From a virus: a DNA stretch of 36,171 nt. A program made the translations under genes and the position numbers. Below are positions 22,332 to 31,698 of the stretch, one piece after another (positions within the stretch are counted from its first letter, which is position 1; each line of letters begins with the position of its first letter). The stretch covers positions 1-36,171 of IMG/VR virus record IMGVR_UViG_3300021142_000091; one strand, written 5' to 3'. Below the pieces are notes generated by a model. It made no database searches. It was not told where the DNA came from and worked only from the letters and a program-made list of their open reading frames with translations.

Positions 22332-24140
22332 TTAGTTAAGGTAGCCATTAGCATCGTTAACGTAGATAGTCATAAATTGTTTTTGTGGGAAGAAACCTAA
22401 TTCAGCCACAGCATATCTTGATCTTAAAATCATTCTTGGAGCAAATGTTGCTTCTGACATGATTGAGATAGATTGTGCCATGAGGAATGGCACGAAACAG
22501 ATACCTGGTTGATCAGGATTGTTTTTACGTCCGATTAAGATTCTGTTGTCATTGTATTTCATGTAAGGATCTACGTAGATAGTGATATCACCGATTTGAC
22601 CTACAGGGTACATTTGACCGTTTGTGTTTAATTTAGATTTAAGTGGGTTAATTGTGTAACCTGCAACATCCATTAAAGCTGCTGCTAAACCACCATTTGT
22701 TACCGCGTATTGTGCTGGTCCAACACGTCCTTCAGTTGCGATGTAGTTAGAAGCATGTACCATTTTAGTGATAAGCTTTCTTTGTACAGCGTGTGTAGTT
22801 TCACCACCTGGTCCTGCTTGAACATAAGTTGTATCTAAGTCAAATATAGTTTGACCAGAAATGTTTCCACTTGCTAAAGCTGATGATGAAATAAGTGGAG
22901 CAGAAGATCTGTTTGTATTACCCATTTCAAATACTTTAGCAATAATTTGCTTAGAGATAGTTTGAGAAAGTTCGTTTACAAGGATTGATTCCATTTTTTG
23001 AACGATATCCATACCAGTATTAGCTTTAATATCTTCAATTTCTGTTCTACGTAATGCAGAACTTACTTCTACTGTACCAACTGTAATTGATTTAGAAGAA
23101 ATTTTTGGTCCAATTGTACCTGCATAATTGTTTTCTTCTTCTTGACGAGCCATTGGATATTGTCCACCATTTCCTAAGAAGTTTGTAACATATCCTGGTA
23201 ATTGATCTTCAAGAGCAGATACTAATGAAATACCAGTAACAGATACAGTATATCCAAATAAATTTGTTATAGAAGTTAACATTGAACCCGAAGCGGTACC
23301 TGCATTTGAAACATCAAATGAATTATTTGCTTGGTTTAAACCGTAAAATTGTCCACCACCATATGCACCACCTGCAGCGTTTGTTTCTCTAAAAGCTCTA
23401 AAAATAGGTTGACCATCAATACGAGAGAAACCTAAAAATTCAAGAACTTGATATTTGTTACTAGGGTCTGTTAAACCAGTAGAACTTCCTTGAGAATTAT
23501 TAAGCCCAGCTAATGTAGTTGTTGCCCAAATACCATTAGATTGTGTAACCCCAGCTATCAAATAACCACCTGTTCCAAAAGCAGTAAAAACTCTTGCCCC
23601 TAATGCTAATCCACCTTGTACTTGTTGAATACCAGCTGTTGTTAAAGCTGTAGATATAGCAGTATTAAATGATTGACTTAATCCATTACCAGTTGAAGAA
23701 CCGAATTGAATTTTGAATACTTGTGGTTTTGTATTAAATTGATTAAGATTTAAATCGTCATATTGAAAATCAACATAAACTAAATCAATCTTTGGACCTG
23801 GAGTTGGCTTTACAGCTACTAAATCAAGACCAATTGTTTGTGCAGCAATTTTCATAGCTACTGGTAATAAGTTTTGTCCTAAATCACCTGAACCTATGTT
23901 TGATGAACCATAGTTTGCACCAATTGTTGTACCTGGATAAGTACCAACTTGTGGAGCTAAAACAGCACCCATACCATTTGTAGAAGCGTTAAGGTAAGCG
24001 TTTTCGTTTATTGCATGGTATTCAGCATATTCTGCCATCCATGAATATTTTTCTCTGTCCTCTTTGTTAACACCAATGTTCTCTAAAATTGGAGTCCATT
24101 TGTTAAGAGCTTTTTGTAAGTCAATTCTAACTTGTGACAT
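22332..24140 (-). CDS. 23: Major capsid protein, T4 gp23-like
   Basis: 602 aa, somewhat longer than T4 gp23 (521). The N-terminal ~110 residues contain WMAEYAEYHA and LLPVAMKIAAQTIGLDLVAV, the gp23-type N-terminal segment that is normally cut by the prohead protease; the match IGLDLVAVKP is where mature capsid usually begins to fold. The spine helix region (378-406, ending FEM) follows RRTEIEDIKANTGMD. The C-terminal part has ITIYVDPYM and LRSRYAVAELGFFP, typical of the family. Codon use is more GC-rich than in neighbours, in line with high expression. The protease-scaffold gene lies upstream, as in T4. Confidence 0.93.
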   Translation of the reverse strand: MSQVRIDLQKALNKWTPILENIGVNKEDREKYSWMAEYAEYHAINENAYLNASTNGMGAVLAPQVGTYPGTTIGANYGSSNIGSGDLGQNLLPVAMKIAAQTIGLDLVAVKPTPGPKIDLVYVDFQYDDLNLNQFNTKPQVFKIQFGSSTGNGLSQSFNTAISTALTTAGIQQVQGGLALGARVFTAFGTGGYLIAGVTQSNGIWATTTLAGLNNSQGSSTGLTDPSNKYQVLEFLGFSRIDGQPIFRAFRETNAAGGAYGGGQFYGLNQANNSFDVSNAGTASGSMLTSITNLFGYTVSVTGISLVSALEDQLPGYVTNFLGNGGQYPMARQEEENNYAGTIGPKISSKSITVGTVEVSSALRRTEIEDIKANTGMDIVQKMESILVNELSQTISKQIIAKVFEMGNTNRSSAPLISSSALASGNISGQTIFDLDTTYVQAGPGGETTHAVQRKLITKMVHASNYIATEGRVGPAQYAVTNGGLAAALMDVAGYTINPLKSKLNTNGQMYPVGQIGDITIYVDPYMKYNDNRILIGRKNNPDQPGICFVPFLMAQSISIMSEATFAPRMILRSRYAVAELGFFPQKQFMTIYVNDANGYLN

Positions 24141-24164
24141 ATTTTTTAATTTTTTTTATTAATC

Positions 24165-24175
24165 TATATATTAAA
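24165..24175 (-). promoter_or_regulatory. TTTAATATATA element before the capsid gene
   Basis: Exact 11-mer, 24 nt before the capsid ATG at 24140. The portal gene has the same element at 23 nt. Candidate late promoter by recurrence and spacing. Confidence 0.5.
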
Positions 24176-24221
24176 TGCTAAAAGTCTCTTTTTGCTATTT
24201 TTATAGATTTGTTTGTTTTTT

Positions 24222-26432
24222 TTAAATGTTTTTGAATCTTTCTAATATTGATTTGAAATCTGAATCAGATAATTTATCTTCTTGTATTAAACTATCATGA
24301 GAAATCATTTTTTTAGTTGATTCATTCTTTTTTAAGTTTCTAGTTAACCAAAAATGTTCAACTTTAGCTTCTGAATCCAATTCAGGATACAATTTAGCTT
24401 GTGAAAGAATTGATTTTTTAGAACTTTCGTTTGTTACTTCCCAAATTGATTTTATATTTTCTGGCATCAATCTGATTAGTCTTTCTTCTAATGATTCATT
24501 TTTAATAGAAAGTGCTTCTTGTATTAATTTTATAACTTCTGAACTTGTGAAATAACTCTTTTCGTTTATGTAAAGTTTTACTTGTTCTTGCTCTTCGTTT
24601 GTTAAGCTATAGTAGCTATCAACTTGAGACTTGTTTAAAAATTTTAAGAAATGTAGATCGTTTGTTTCAGAAACTTTACGTTTTCTAGCTTCTTCGATTA
24701 ATAAATCTATTTTTTTACTTAAATCTGAATCTGTATTTTTATTTTCGTGTGTTAAATATTCTTCATCTGCTTTAGGTACTTCTGGTAAATCTTCTAATTT
24801 TACTTCTTTACCTAATTCTTCATCTTCAATATCTGCTACGTTTGGAACATCAGTATCAACTTTTTGTTCTTCTGGTAATTCAACTTCTGTTAATTCTGTA
24901 TAATCTAAAGAAACTGGAGTTGCTTCATTATCTTCACCTGCTTTTTCAACACCATCTTCACCATGAAGTTCATCTTCACCACCTTCTAAATAGTTATCTG
25001 ATTTATTTTCAATGTCATTTTCACCAAAACCATATTCTTCTAATGTAGGAATAAGATTTGATTCATTACTTTCAAATAATTTAGTACCATTAACTTTTTC
25101 AGAAATTAAACCTGTATAAGATACAGCTTTATCTAAGTTTTCAGCAATGTATTGAGAATAAGAAATGTTATCATCAAGGTGTTCTGCTATATATTCAGAA
25201 TATTTAATATTACCTTCTAAGTTTTCAGCGATGTACTCAGAATAAGCAATATTACCATCTAAGTTTTCTGCTAAATATTCAGCATAAGAAATGTTTCTGT
25301 CTAAGTTTTCAGCTAAGTATTCTGCATAAGAAATATTTTTATCAACGTTCTCAGCAATATATTCAGAATAAGAAATGTTTTTGTCTAAGTTTTCAGCGAT
25401 GTATTCAGAGTAAGAAATGTTTCTATCTAAATTTTCAGCGATGTATTCAGAATAAGAAATATTCTTATCTAAGTTTTCAGCGATATATTCTGCGTAAGCG
25501 ATATTTTTGTCTAAGTTTTCAGCAACATATTCAGAATATTTAATTGATTTGTTTAAGTTTTCAACTAAATAATCGTTATGTTCGATTAATCTATCAGTTG
25601 TATCTTTAAGAGATTTGTTCTCAGAAACAACAACTTGAATTTTTTCTGCTAAATAATCTAAGTATTTAACAACTTGAGAATTAGTTTTATTTAATTCTTC
25701 ATAGTAGTTTAAAAGTTTTTCTAATTTAGCTGGTTCTAAATTACCAGATTTAAGAGCACTTTTAACTTCTTTTTTAGTTGCAGCAATTTCATTAACTATA
25801 TATTTTGAATAGTCTGACAATTGATCTTTCGTTACGAATTCATTTTTGTTCATGTTAAATAATTCATTTATTTTTGATTCATTTGATACTTCATATATTC
25901 TGAAGTTAGCCTCATTTGAATAATTTAAAGACTCATTTATAGAAGACATTCTCGCAGAAGCAAATCCCGGATCCGCAACTATATCATAAGTAAATAATTT
26001 TTTTAGTGATACTGTACCATCAGCTTCTGTAATACCAGCAGCTCTTGAAGATACAAATATAGGGCAACCATCATCAACTAAAGCCTTAGCTTCTTTTCCC
26101 CAATAGGTATTTAATAATTTAATTTGTCCTTCAACTACATTTTTTTCTTTAACATAATATGCAGTTTTAATTAAATGTGATGCACGGGATAGTGAAGTAT
26201 CGAAAACGTCGGGGTGATCAAACTCACCATATACTACTCCCATAGTTGTAATTCTAGTGTTAAGTTCTTCTAAACAAGGTAAAAATCTTTCAGGAGTATA
26301 AACTCTTTCGTTTCTATTCTTAACCATAAATTCAGTAAAAGTACCGCCTAAAAGATAATCTTTTCTAGCATCTACCCCTTCATTCATCCTTAGAGGATTT
26401 GTATTATTTTCAATGATTAATACTGGCTTCAT
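24222..26432 (-). CDS. 21: Prohead protease (gp21-like) fused to a repeat-rich scaffold-like region
   Basis: 736 aa; T4 gp21 has only about 212. The protease is residues 1-165: VYGEFDHPD holds the catalytic His (H73), PIFVSSRAAG the Ser (S128 or S129), and TYDIVADPGFASA (148-160) is the conserved strand. From about 180 the protein is helical. Residues about 297-437 are ten or so tandem 14-residue units (SYSEYIAENLDKNI), then an acidic segment (450-570) and a helical C-terminus with ESKKSILSQAKLYPE. T4 keeps protease and scaffold (gp22) in separate genes; here both seem joined. The gene directly precedes the capsid gene. Confidence 0.9.
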   Translation of the reverse strand: MKPVLIIENNTNPLRMNEGVDARKDYLLGGTFTEFMVKNRNERVYTPERFLPCLEELNTRITTMGVVYGEFDHPDVFDTSLSRASHLIKTAYYVKEKNVVEGQIKLLNTYWGKEAKALVDDGCPIFVSSRAAGITEADGTVSLKKLFTYDIVADPGFASARMSSINESLNYSNEANFRIYEVSNESKINELFNMNKNEFVTKDQLSDYSKYIVNEIAATKKEVKSALKSGNLEPAKLEKLLNYYEELNKTNSQVVKYLDYLAEKIQVVVSENKSLKDTTDRLIEHNDYLVENLNKSIKYSEYVAENLDKNIAYAEYIAENLDKNISYSEYIAENLDRNISYSEYIAENLDKNISYSEYIAENVDKNISYAEYLAENLDRNISYAEYLAENLDGNIAYSEYIAENLEGNIKYSEYIAEHLDDNISYSQYIAENLDKAVSYTGLISEKVNGTKLFESNESNLIPTLEEYGFGENDIENKSDNYLEGGEDELHGEDGVEKAGEDNEATPVSLDYTELTEVELPEEQKVDTDVPNVADIEDEELGKEVKLEDLPEVPKADEEYLTHENKNTDSDLSKKIDLLIEEARKRKVSETNDLHFLKFLNKSQVDSYYSLTNEEQEQVKLYINEKSYFTSSEVIKLIQEALSIKNESLEERLIRLMPENIKSIWEVTNESSKKSILSQAKLYPELDSEAKVEHFWLTRNLKKNESTKKMISHDSLIQEDKLSDSDFKSILERFKNI
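25122..25544 (-). repeat. Tandem 42-bp repeats inside the protease-scaffold gene
   Basis: About ten consecutive 42-bp units encode the 14-residue motif (S/A)Y(S/A)EY(I/L)AENLD(K/R)NI. Synonymous differences and a few residue changes show the units are maintained at protein level. A 14-residue period fits four helical turns, so a long coiled coil is likely. Confidence 0.92.
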
Positions 26433-26457
26433 TAATTTTTAAGTTATTTTGTAGTAT

Positions 26458-26468
26458 TATATATAAAA
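26458..26468 (-). promoter_or_regulatory. TTTAATATATA-like element (one mismatch) before the protease-scaffold gene
   Basis: TTTTATATATA on the minus strand, 25 nt before the ATG at 26432, the same spacing as for capsid and portal. Confidence 0.35.
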
Positions 26469-26558
26469 TAATAATACCTCCTTTTTTCTAAAAAATCAAT
26501 TATTTTTTACGACCTGGATTTTTTATAGAACTTTTTTAATTTATTAAATATATACTAT

Positions 26559-28376
26559 ATGATTATATCAAAAACTACAAAAATCAAAGTAAATGCGGCT
26601 AATTTCAAACATTATAAACAATTTTATGATCTAATAAAGTGTAATCAAATTATAGAAGTTAAAATAAATGAATTAACTAAAACAAGTAATGCTTTAGTAA
26701 AATTAAAGTGTGATAATTGTGATGTTGAAAAAGAAATAACTTATAAAAATTATACAAGTTATGGTTATATTAATGGGGAATATTTATGTAGAAAATGTAA
26801 ATTAGAAAATAATAATTTAGAAAAATATGGTGTTAAAAATGTTTTTCAAATTAAGGAGGTTAAAAAAAAAATTAAAGAAACTAATTTAGAAAAATATGGT
26901 GTTGAGTTTATATCAAAAAATAAAGAAATACAAAATAAAATTAAGGAAACTAATTTAGATAAATATGGGGTTGAATATTTTCTACAAAATAAAGAAGTTC
27001 ATAATAGAATTAAAGAAACTAATTTCAAAAAATATGGAGTAGAAAATGTTTCCAAATTAGATTTGGTAAAAAATAAGAAAAAAGAAACAACTTTAGAAAA
27101 TTATGGTGTTGAATATAATTCTCAAAGTGATCTTATTAAAAAAAATATAAAACAAACTAATTTAAAAAAATATGGTGTTGAGTCTAATTTACAAAACAAA
27201 GATGTTAAAGAAAAAATAAAGAAAACTAATTTAGATAAATATGGAGTTGATAACTATGCTAAAAGTGAAGAATATTTATTAAAATGTAAAGAAACTAATT
27301 TAGATAAATATGGGGTTGATAATTATAATAAGTCAGAAATCAGTAAAATAAATACTATAATAGGTCAACATCCTAATTATATTAAATATATTGACAATTC
27401 TATATCTTTATTTAAATGTGATTTAAATGAAAATCATGAATTTAAAATTCATGTTGATAATTTTCATAATAGATTAAAAAATAATATACCTTTATGTACT
27501 ATTTGTTATCCCATAGGAGATAACAAATCTATAAAAGAAAAAATTTTATTAGAATATATTCAAAGTATTTATTCAGGAGAGGTTATCTCAGGATATAGAG
27601 ATGGTATAGAAATAGATATTTTCTTACCTGAATTAAACATTGGTATAGAATTTAATGGATTATATTGGCATTCAAATAAGTTTAAAGAGCCAAATTATCA
27701 TATTAATAAACAAATATATTTCAAAGATAAAGGAATTGATATGAAGATGATTTATGAAGATGATTTTGATAAAAATTTTGATATATTAAAGTCTCAAATT
27801 AATAATTGGTTAAGTTTAACTCCAAATAAAATTTATGCTCGTAAAACTGAAGTTAGACAAATTTTAAATATTGAAGAATATAGAAATTTTCTAAATAATA
27901 ATCATATTCAAGGATTCGTAGCGTCTAAATTGATATATGGACTTTATCATCAAGATAATTTAGTTAGTTTAATGTGTTTTGATAAAAAAGAAGGACGTTT
28001 AAATATGCCTGAAAATGAATGGAATTTAAATAGATTTTGTAATTTATTGAATCATCAAGTAGTAGGTGGTGCTTCTAAATTATTAAATCATTTTATAAAA
28101 GAAAATTATCCTTCAAGAATAATTAGTTATGCTGATAAAGATTGGTCTAATGGAAATTTATATTTTTCTTTAGGGTTCAATTTAGTATCAGAGTCTAAAC
28201 CTGACTATAAATATATTATCAATGGGCTTAGAGTTCATAAACAAAACTTTAATAAACTTAAATTAGGTAAAATGGGTCATGATATATTGAATTTATCAGA
28301 ATCTCAAATTATGGAAAATTTAGGTATTGATAAAATATATGATTGTGGAAAAATAAAATTTGAAAAGTATGTATAA
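26559..28376 (+). CDS. Homing endonuclease with KYGV repeats and EFNGLYWHS-type nuclease domain
   Basis: 605 aa. A treble-clef zinc finger (CDNCDVEK, then CRKC, about 50-85) is followed by eight repeats of about 25 residues, each with KETNLDKYGVE or similar, a DNA-reading array. The nuclease has EIDIFLPELNIGIEFNGLYWHS (Asp, then Glu), of the Vsr/EDxHD group. The C-terminal part (GGASKLLNHFI, SYADKDWSNGNLY) is common to these proteins. A sister gene lies at 33792-35480 and a broken one at 28757-29095. It stands between the true protease gene and a dead copy of it. Confidence 0.88.
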   Translation: MIISKTTKIKVNAANFKHYKQFYDLIKCNQIIEVKINELTKTSNALVKLKCDNCDVEKEITYKNYTSYGYINGEYLCRKCKLENNNLEKYGVKNVFQIKEVKKKIKETNLEKYGVEFISKNKEIQNKIKETNLDKYGVEYFLQNKEVHNRIKETNFKKYGVENVSKLDLVKNKKKETTLENYGVEYNSQSDLIKKNIKQTNLKKYGVESNLQNKDVKEKIKKTNLDKYGVDNYAKSEEYLLKCKETNLDKYGVDNYNKSEISKINTIIGQHPNYIKYIDNSISLFKCDLNENHEFKIHVDNFHNRLKNNIPLCTICYPIGDNKSIKEKILLEYIQSIYSGEVISGYRDGIEIDIFLPELNIGIEFNGLYWHSNKFKEPNYHINKQIYFKDKGIDMKMIYEDDFDKNFDILKSQINNWLSLTPNKIYARKTEVRQILNIEEYRNFLNNNHIQGFVASKLIYGLYHQDNLVSLMCFDKKEGRLNMPENEWNLNRFCNLLNHQVVGGASKLLNHFIKENYPSRIISYADKDWSNGNLYFSLGFNLVSESKPDYKYIINGLRVHKQNFNKLKLGKMGHDILNLSESQIMENLGIDKIYDCGKIKFEKYV

Positions 28377-28770
28377 AATTAATTTTGATGATGAAGAAAT
28401 ACTTATTAATTACTTAAATTCGTTTGATAATAAATGGATAAAAAGACGAAAAATCTTAAATGAAATTTTAGAAATTGATGAAGATGATAATTTAAATTAT
28501 TGGGATTTATCTGATAGTGCAACATATGGAGAACTTTTTCATAAAAAATATGATTCTTCCACTAGTTTAAATAGGGTTTCTCATATTGTTAAAAACGTGC
28601 AAAAAATAAATGAGGAATATTTTGCTGAAATTAAAGTATTGAATACTTATTGTGGGAATGAAGCTAAAGGTTTAATTAATGAGGGATTTAGTCTAAAATT
28701 AGAATGTGTTTATCACGAATATAATTCAAAAAAAATAATTAGAATAGATATAAATTATGATAATAAGTAG
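28369..28770 (+). CDS. Partial, serine-less copy of the prohead protease, 133 aa
   Basis: ATG at 28369 (MYKINFDDEE); an upstream TTG is less likely. The sequence follows the protease at 24222-26432: YGELFHKKYDSSTSLNRVSHIVK corresponds to YGEFDHPDVFDTSLSRASHLIK, and IKVLNTYCGNEAKGLINEG to IKLLNTYWGKEAKALVDDG. The His is kept (GELFH), but where PIFVSSRAAG should be it reads FSLKLECVY, so the catalytic Ser is gone. The protein then ends. It overlaps the endonuclease stop by 8 bases. A dominant-negative decoy or decaying duplicate are the options; the frame is intact. Confidence 0.8.
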   Translation: MYKINFDDEEILINYLNSFDNKWIKRRKILNEILEIDEDDNLNYWDLSDSATYGELFHKKYDSSTSLNRVSHIVKNVQKINEEYFAEIKVLNTYCGNEAKGLINEGFSLKLECVYHEYNSKKIIRIDINYDNK

Positions 28771-29095
28771 AGAAATAGAAATAAAAGTAAATAACACAAA
28801 TATAGGTTATTTACATAATTTAGGTTATGAAGTTAAGAGAGGAGAATTATTATCAATTCCAATTGAATTACTTAGTCCTGGTAGTCATTACAAAATAAGT
28901 TGTAAATGCGATAAGTGTGGAATTATTAAAGATATTTTATTTAAAAATTATATTAAATATGGAAATAAATGGGGAGAATATTTTTGTAGAAAATGTAGTG
29001 AAGATAAAAGAAAAAAATCTTTACAATTAAGTCATGGAGTAGATTACCCTATCCAAAATAAAGAAATACGAGATAAAATAAAGTTTAAAAACTAA
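28757..29095 (+). pseudogene. Truncated homing endonuclease (zinc finger plus part of one repeat)
   Basis: 112 aa, starting MIISREIEIKVNN like the 605-aa gene (MIISKTTKIKVNA). It holds the zinc finger (CKCDKCG, CRKC) and the start of one repeat (LSHGVDYPIQNKEIRDKI), then stops. The nuclease domain is missing, so it is a remnant. It may still bind DNA. It converges on the exonuclease gene. Confidence 0.75.
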
Positions 29096-29873
29096 CTTGT
29101 ATTCTTTCAAGTTGATATTTTCTTATATCTATATTTTTATTAGATTTTAAAAAATCAACAATTTTTTCTAATAAAGTAATTGTGATTCTACAATCACTTA
29201 AAGCATCATGATAATTAGACATATTTATATTTAAAGCAGGACCAATTTTAGATAAACTTGAAGATATAAGTCCATTATCTCTAATAGAAGTACCAATTTT
29301 ATTTATTAATTGTAAATATTCTAAATTCTCTTCTGATAATTTTTGAATACAAGGTATATAATATAATTGTATTAAATCTTTAGTATCTAAAACTTCATTA
29401 TTAAATGTTTTTATTCCACTTCTAACATTTAACATCCTCATATCAAATTTTGCATTTTGTATTATAAAAATTGAATTTTTATATTGATTAGACCAATTCA
29501 AAAAATCATTTAATACTAAATTTTCATCTTCATATTTATTTTTATTTTGCCCATAATGGTTAAATCTTAATACTTGTTTAATCCTAGAGTTTGAATTATT
29601 TTTGATTATATATTTAGTTTTATCTGTTAATTTAATTTTTTTATTAAATGAATCATTTTCTTTGAATTTATTCAAATTAAAATCATATGTGCATGAAACA
29701 GCACTGATTTGTGTAAGTTGTATATCATAAGGATCAGATTGAAATAATCCTGTAGTTTCAGTATCTAAAAATAAAAAATTATTATTTGATCTTTTTTCTA
29801 ACCAATTTAGAAAATCTTCTATACTTTTATAGAATAATTTATTTTCATTTAATTCAAAAAACCTATTTACCAT
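29085..29873 (-). CDS. dexA: DnaQ-like 3'-5' exonuclease (DEDDh), T4 DexA-like
   Basis: 262 aa. The catalytic set is FLDTETTG (D37, E39), QNAKFDMRML (D144) and YHDALSDCR (H222, D227). The family degrades DNA from 3' ends. T4 DexA (227 aa) has the same layout. It lies just downstream of the portal gene, behind a terminator. An exact TTTAATATATA is only 4 nt before the ATG. Family firm; identity with T4 dexA likely but not proven. Confidence 0.85.
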   Translation of the reverse strand: MVNRFFELNENKLFYKSIEDFLNWLEKRSNNNFLFLDTETTGLFQSDPYDIQLTQISAVSCTYDFNLNKFKENDSFNKKIKLTDKTKYIIKNNSNSRIKQVLRFNHYGQNKNKYEDENLVLNDFLNWSNQYKNSIFIIQNAKFDMRMLNVRSGIKTFNNEVLDTKDLIQLYYIPCIQKLSEENLEYLQLINKIGTSIRDNGLISSSLSKIGPALNINMSNYHDALSDCRITITLLEKIVDFLKSNKNIDIRKYQLERIQVSF

Positions 29874-29891
29874 ACATTATATATTAAAATA

Positions 29892-29918
29892 AAAAAATCC
29901 TCTTAAAGAGGATTTTTT
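29892..29918. terminator. Terminator after the portal gene
   Basis: Stem AAAAAATCCTCT/AGAGGATTTTTT around a 3-base loop, a perfect 12-bp inverted repeat, 7 bases from the portal stop. Confidence 0.88.
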
Positions 29919-29925
29919 AGTTATA

Positions 29926-31662
29926 TTAAAATTCAAACTCACCACCGCCAGCTTCACCACCGCCAGCTTCAGGTGCAGGAGGAGTTTCACCGCCAGCTTC
30001 AGGTGCAGGAGCAGCTTCACCACCTTCAGGAGGAGTTTCAGCCCCCGCTTCAGGAACAGGAGCTTCAGGAGAAGGACCTGCTTCTCCACCACCTCCACCA
30101 CCTTCTGGCATTCCACCTCCAGCAGCAGTTGATGATCCAACACCTTTTGATTTAATCCAATAAGCTTTATTTTCTTCAACTTCTTCGGGAGTTAATTTCA
30201 TAATTTTATCAACAAGGAAATCAACATGGAAATAAGGTTGTTCACCATTCATAATTCCTAATAAAGTAGTCATGATATTAGCTCTAGCTTCCATATTTGC
30301 TAATTTTTTCCATTCTTCAAAAATCTGATTTGTATTGAAAATAACATCAACTTGGTTAAGGAATACTTCATCATGTCTTAATTCAGGAAATTCCATACAC
30401 ATTTGAAGTTTAATTGGTTTAACAATTAGTTCTTTAATAATTGAACGTAAACGGCTAATAAAATTACCAAAAGTTATTTCATCTCTTGTCATTTCATTAG
30501 CAGCAGTCACTAACTGACCACCTCCATTTTCTTTCTCAAATCTTTGGAAAGGTATCTTACTTGCTCTTTTCAAACAATTCATAAACCAATTTAACATATT
30601 ATCTTCATTAAGATTATGCCCTTGTGGAGAAATTAGTTCCATATTTGGCGTACCTTGATCACCTTCTGGAAACCATATTTGTTTATTATATGGTAAATGT
30701 TTACTACCACTAATAGTTAATGTTCCTAATGAATCATCAAACTCTACATCCTCAGAATAGTCTGCTATTAATTGAGCAATTTGTTCCTCTGCTCTTTGTT
30801 TTGGTAAACCTTTAATAGGTATTGTAAACTTTTGATAAACCATCGCATTAACTACGTTAAACATAATTCTTGTTTGTTCCATAATCTTTAACTGATTATA
30901 TGGTTTAATAAGTCCTTCTACATAAGAAGTTTCAGAATAATCATGTTGAGTAGAATATGATATAAATACTATTTGTGAATCTAAGAAAATTCTTCTTAAA
31001 GCAGGATCTTCTGGGTATTGTATCCAAATATTTCCTATACTTGGTTCATAAGCGGGAACAAGAGTTTCAGGTCTCATTCTATTAAAACTAATAATATTCT
31101 TTTTAGTATCATCCCATATAATTTCAACTGCGGCATAACCATCAATTAAAAAATCTTTAGTCATATTCCATGCAGTAATACCATCAGAAAAACCAAAACG
31201 ATTATATATTTTTTCAAAAAATTCTTGATATTTATCTTGTATATCTTGTGAATAACTATTATTCAAAGGACTTGGAGAACAGAAATCTTTATCTTCATCA
31301 TATACAATAATTTCATCTGCTAATACAGATACAAATTCACGTATTTCATCCTTAATAGAATATTCTCTTAATATTCTCCTTTTATCTGAATACGCTTTAT
31401 CTAAATAAGGAATTGATTTTTTGTTTAAAACTTGAGCGACTGCTCTTTGAGAAAAGAAAGCATACATAGAATCCGCTCTTTGAGCAAGAGGGTCTTCATT
31501 CATACCCACCGAAATTGTGTTCCTAAGGATCATGTCTTCGTATTTAAGTCCTAATCCTGAAAGGGATCTAAGAAGACGATTAAATATACCTTTGTTTTCA
31601 ACAGCGGAAGGTATAATATTTGGATTTGTATTGTTATTTATTGGATTATATGATCCTGGCAT
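29926..31662 (-). CDS. 20: Portal vertex protein, T4 gp20-like
   Basis: 578 aa; T4 gp20 has 524. Family features include KYEDMILRNTISVG, QRADSMYAFFSQRA, SVLADEIIVYDEDKDFC, GYAAVEIIWDD and FMNCLKRASKIPFQRFE (DNA-channel and clip segments). The last ~55 residues are a Gly/Pro/Glu/Ala low-complexity tail (SPEAPVPEAG, PEGGEAAPAP) absent from T4, encoded by locally repetitive, GC-richer DNA (29938-30130). The portal is the dodecameric DNA gate at one head vertex. The promoter-like element is 23 nt upstream. Confidence 0.93.
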   Translation of the reverse strand: MPGSYNPINNNTNPNIIPSAVENKGIFNRLLRSLSGLGLKYEDMILRNTISVGMNEDPLAQRADSMYAFFSQRAVAQVLNKKSIPYLDKAYSDKRRILREYSIKDEIREFVSVLADEIIVYDEDKDFCSPSPLNNSYSQDIQDKYQEFFEKIYNRFGFSDGITAWNMTKDFLIDGYAAVEIIWDDTKKNIISFNRMRPETLVPAYEPSIGNIWIQYPEDPALRRIFLDSQIVFISYSTQHDYSETSYVEGLIKPYNQLKIMEQTRIMFNVVNAMVYQKFTIPIKGLPKQRAEEQIAQLIADYSEDVEFDDSLGTLTISGSKHLPYNKQIWFPEGDQGTPNMELISPQGHNLNEDNMLNWFMNCLKRASKIPFQRFEKENGGGQLVTAANEMTRDEITFGNFISRLRSIIKELIVKPIKLQMCMEFPELRHDEVFLNQVDVIFNTNQIFEEWKKLANMEARANIMTTLLGIMNGEQPYFHVDFLVDKIMKLTPEEVEENKAYWIKSKGVGSSTAAGGGMPEGGGGGGEAGPSPEAPVPEAGAETPPEGGEAAPAPEAGGETPPAPEAGGGEAGGGEFEF

Positions 31663-31685
31663 AAATATATATTTTTTTTATTGAA

Positions 31686-31696
31686 TATATATTAAA
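31686..31696 (-). promoter_or_regulatory. TTTAATATATA element before the portal gene
   Basis: Exact 11-mer on the minus strand, 23 nt before the ATG at 31662. Confidence 0.5.
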
Positions 31697-31698
31697 TA

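Noticed and set aside
25122-25544. Regular repeats that could suggest a CRISPR array
   Set aside because: Units are contiguous 42-bp coding repeats with no spacers and preserve a protein motif.
28360-28368. TTG start for the protease copy
   Set aside because: An ATG lies three codons further in, at 28369, and the protease similarity begins well downstream of both.
29877-30179. Leu/Lys/Val-rich frame overlapping the portal C-terminus, and a His/Gln/Leu-rich frame opposite to it
   Set aside because: Both arise from the repetitive Gly/Pro/Glu/Ala coding DNA of the portal tail read in other frames.
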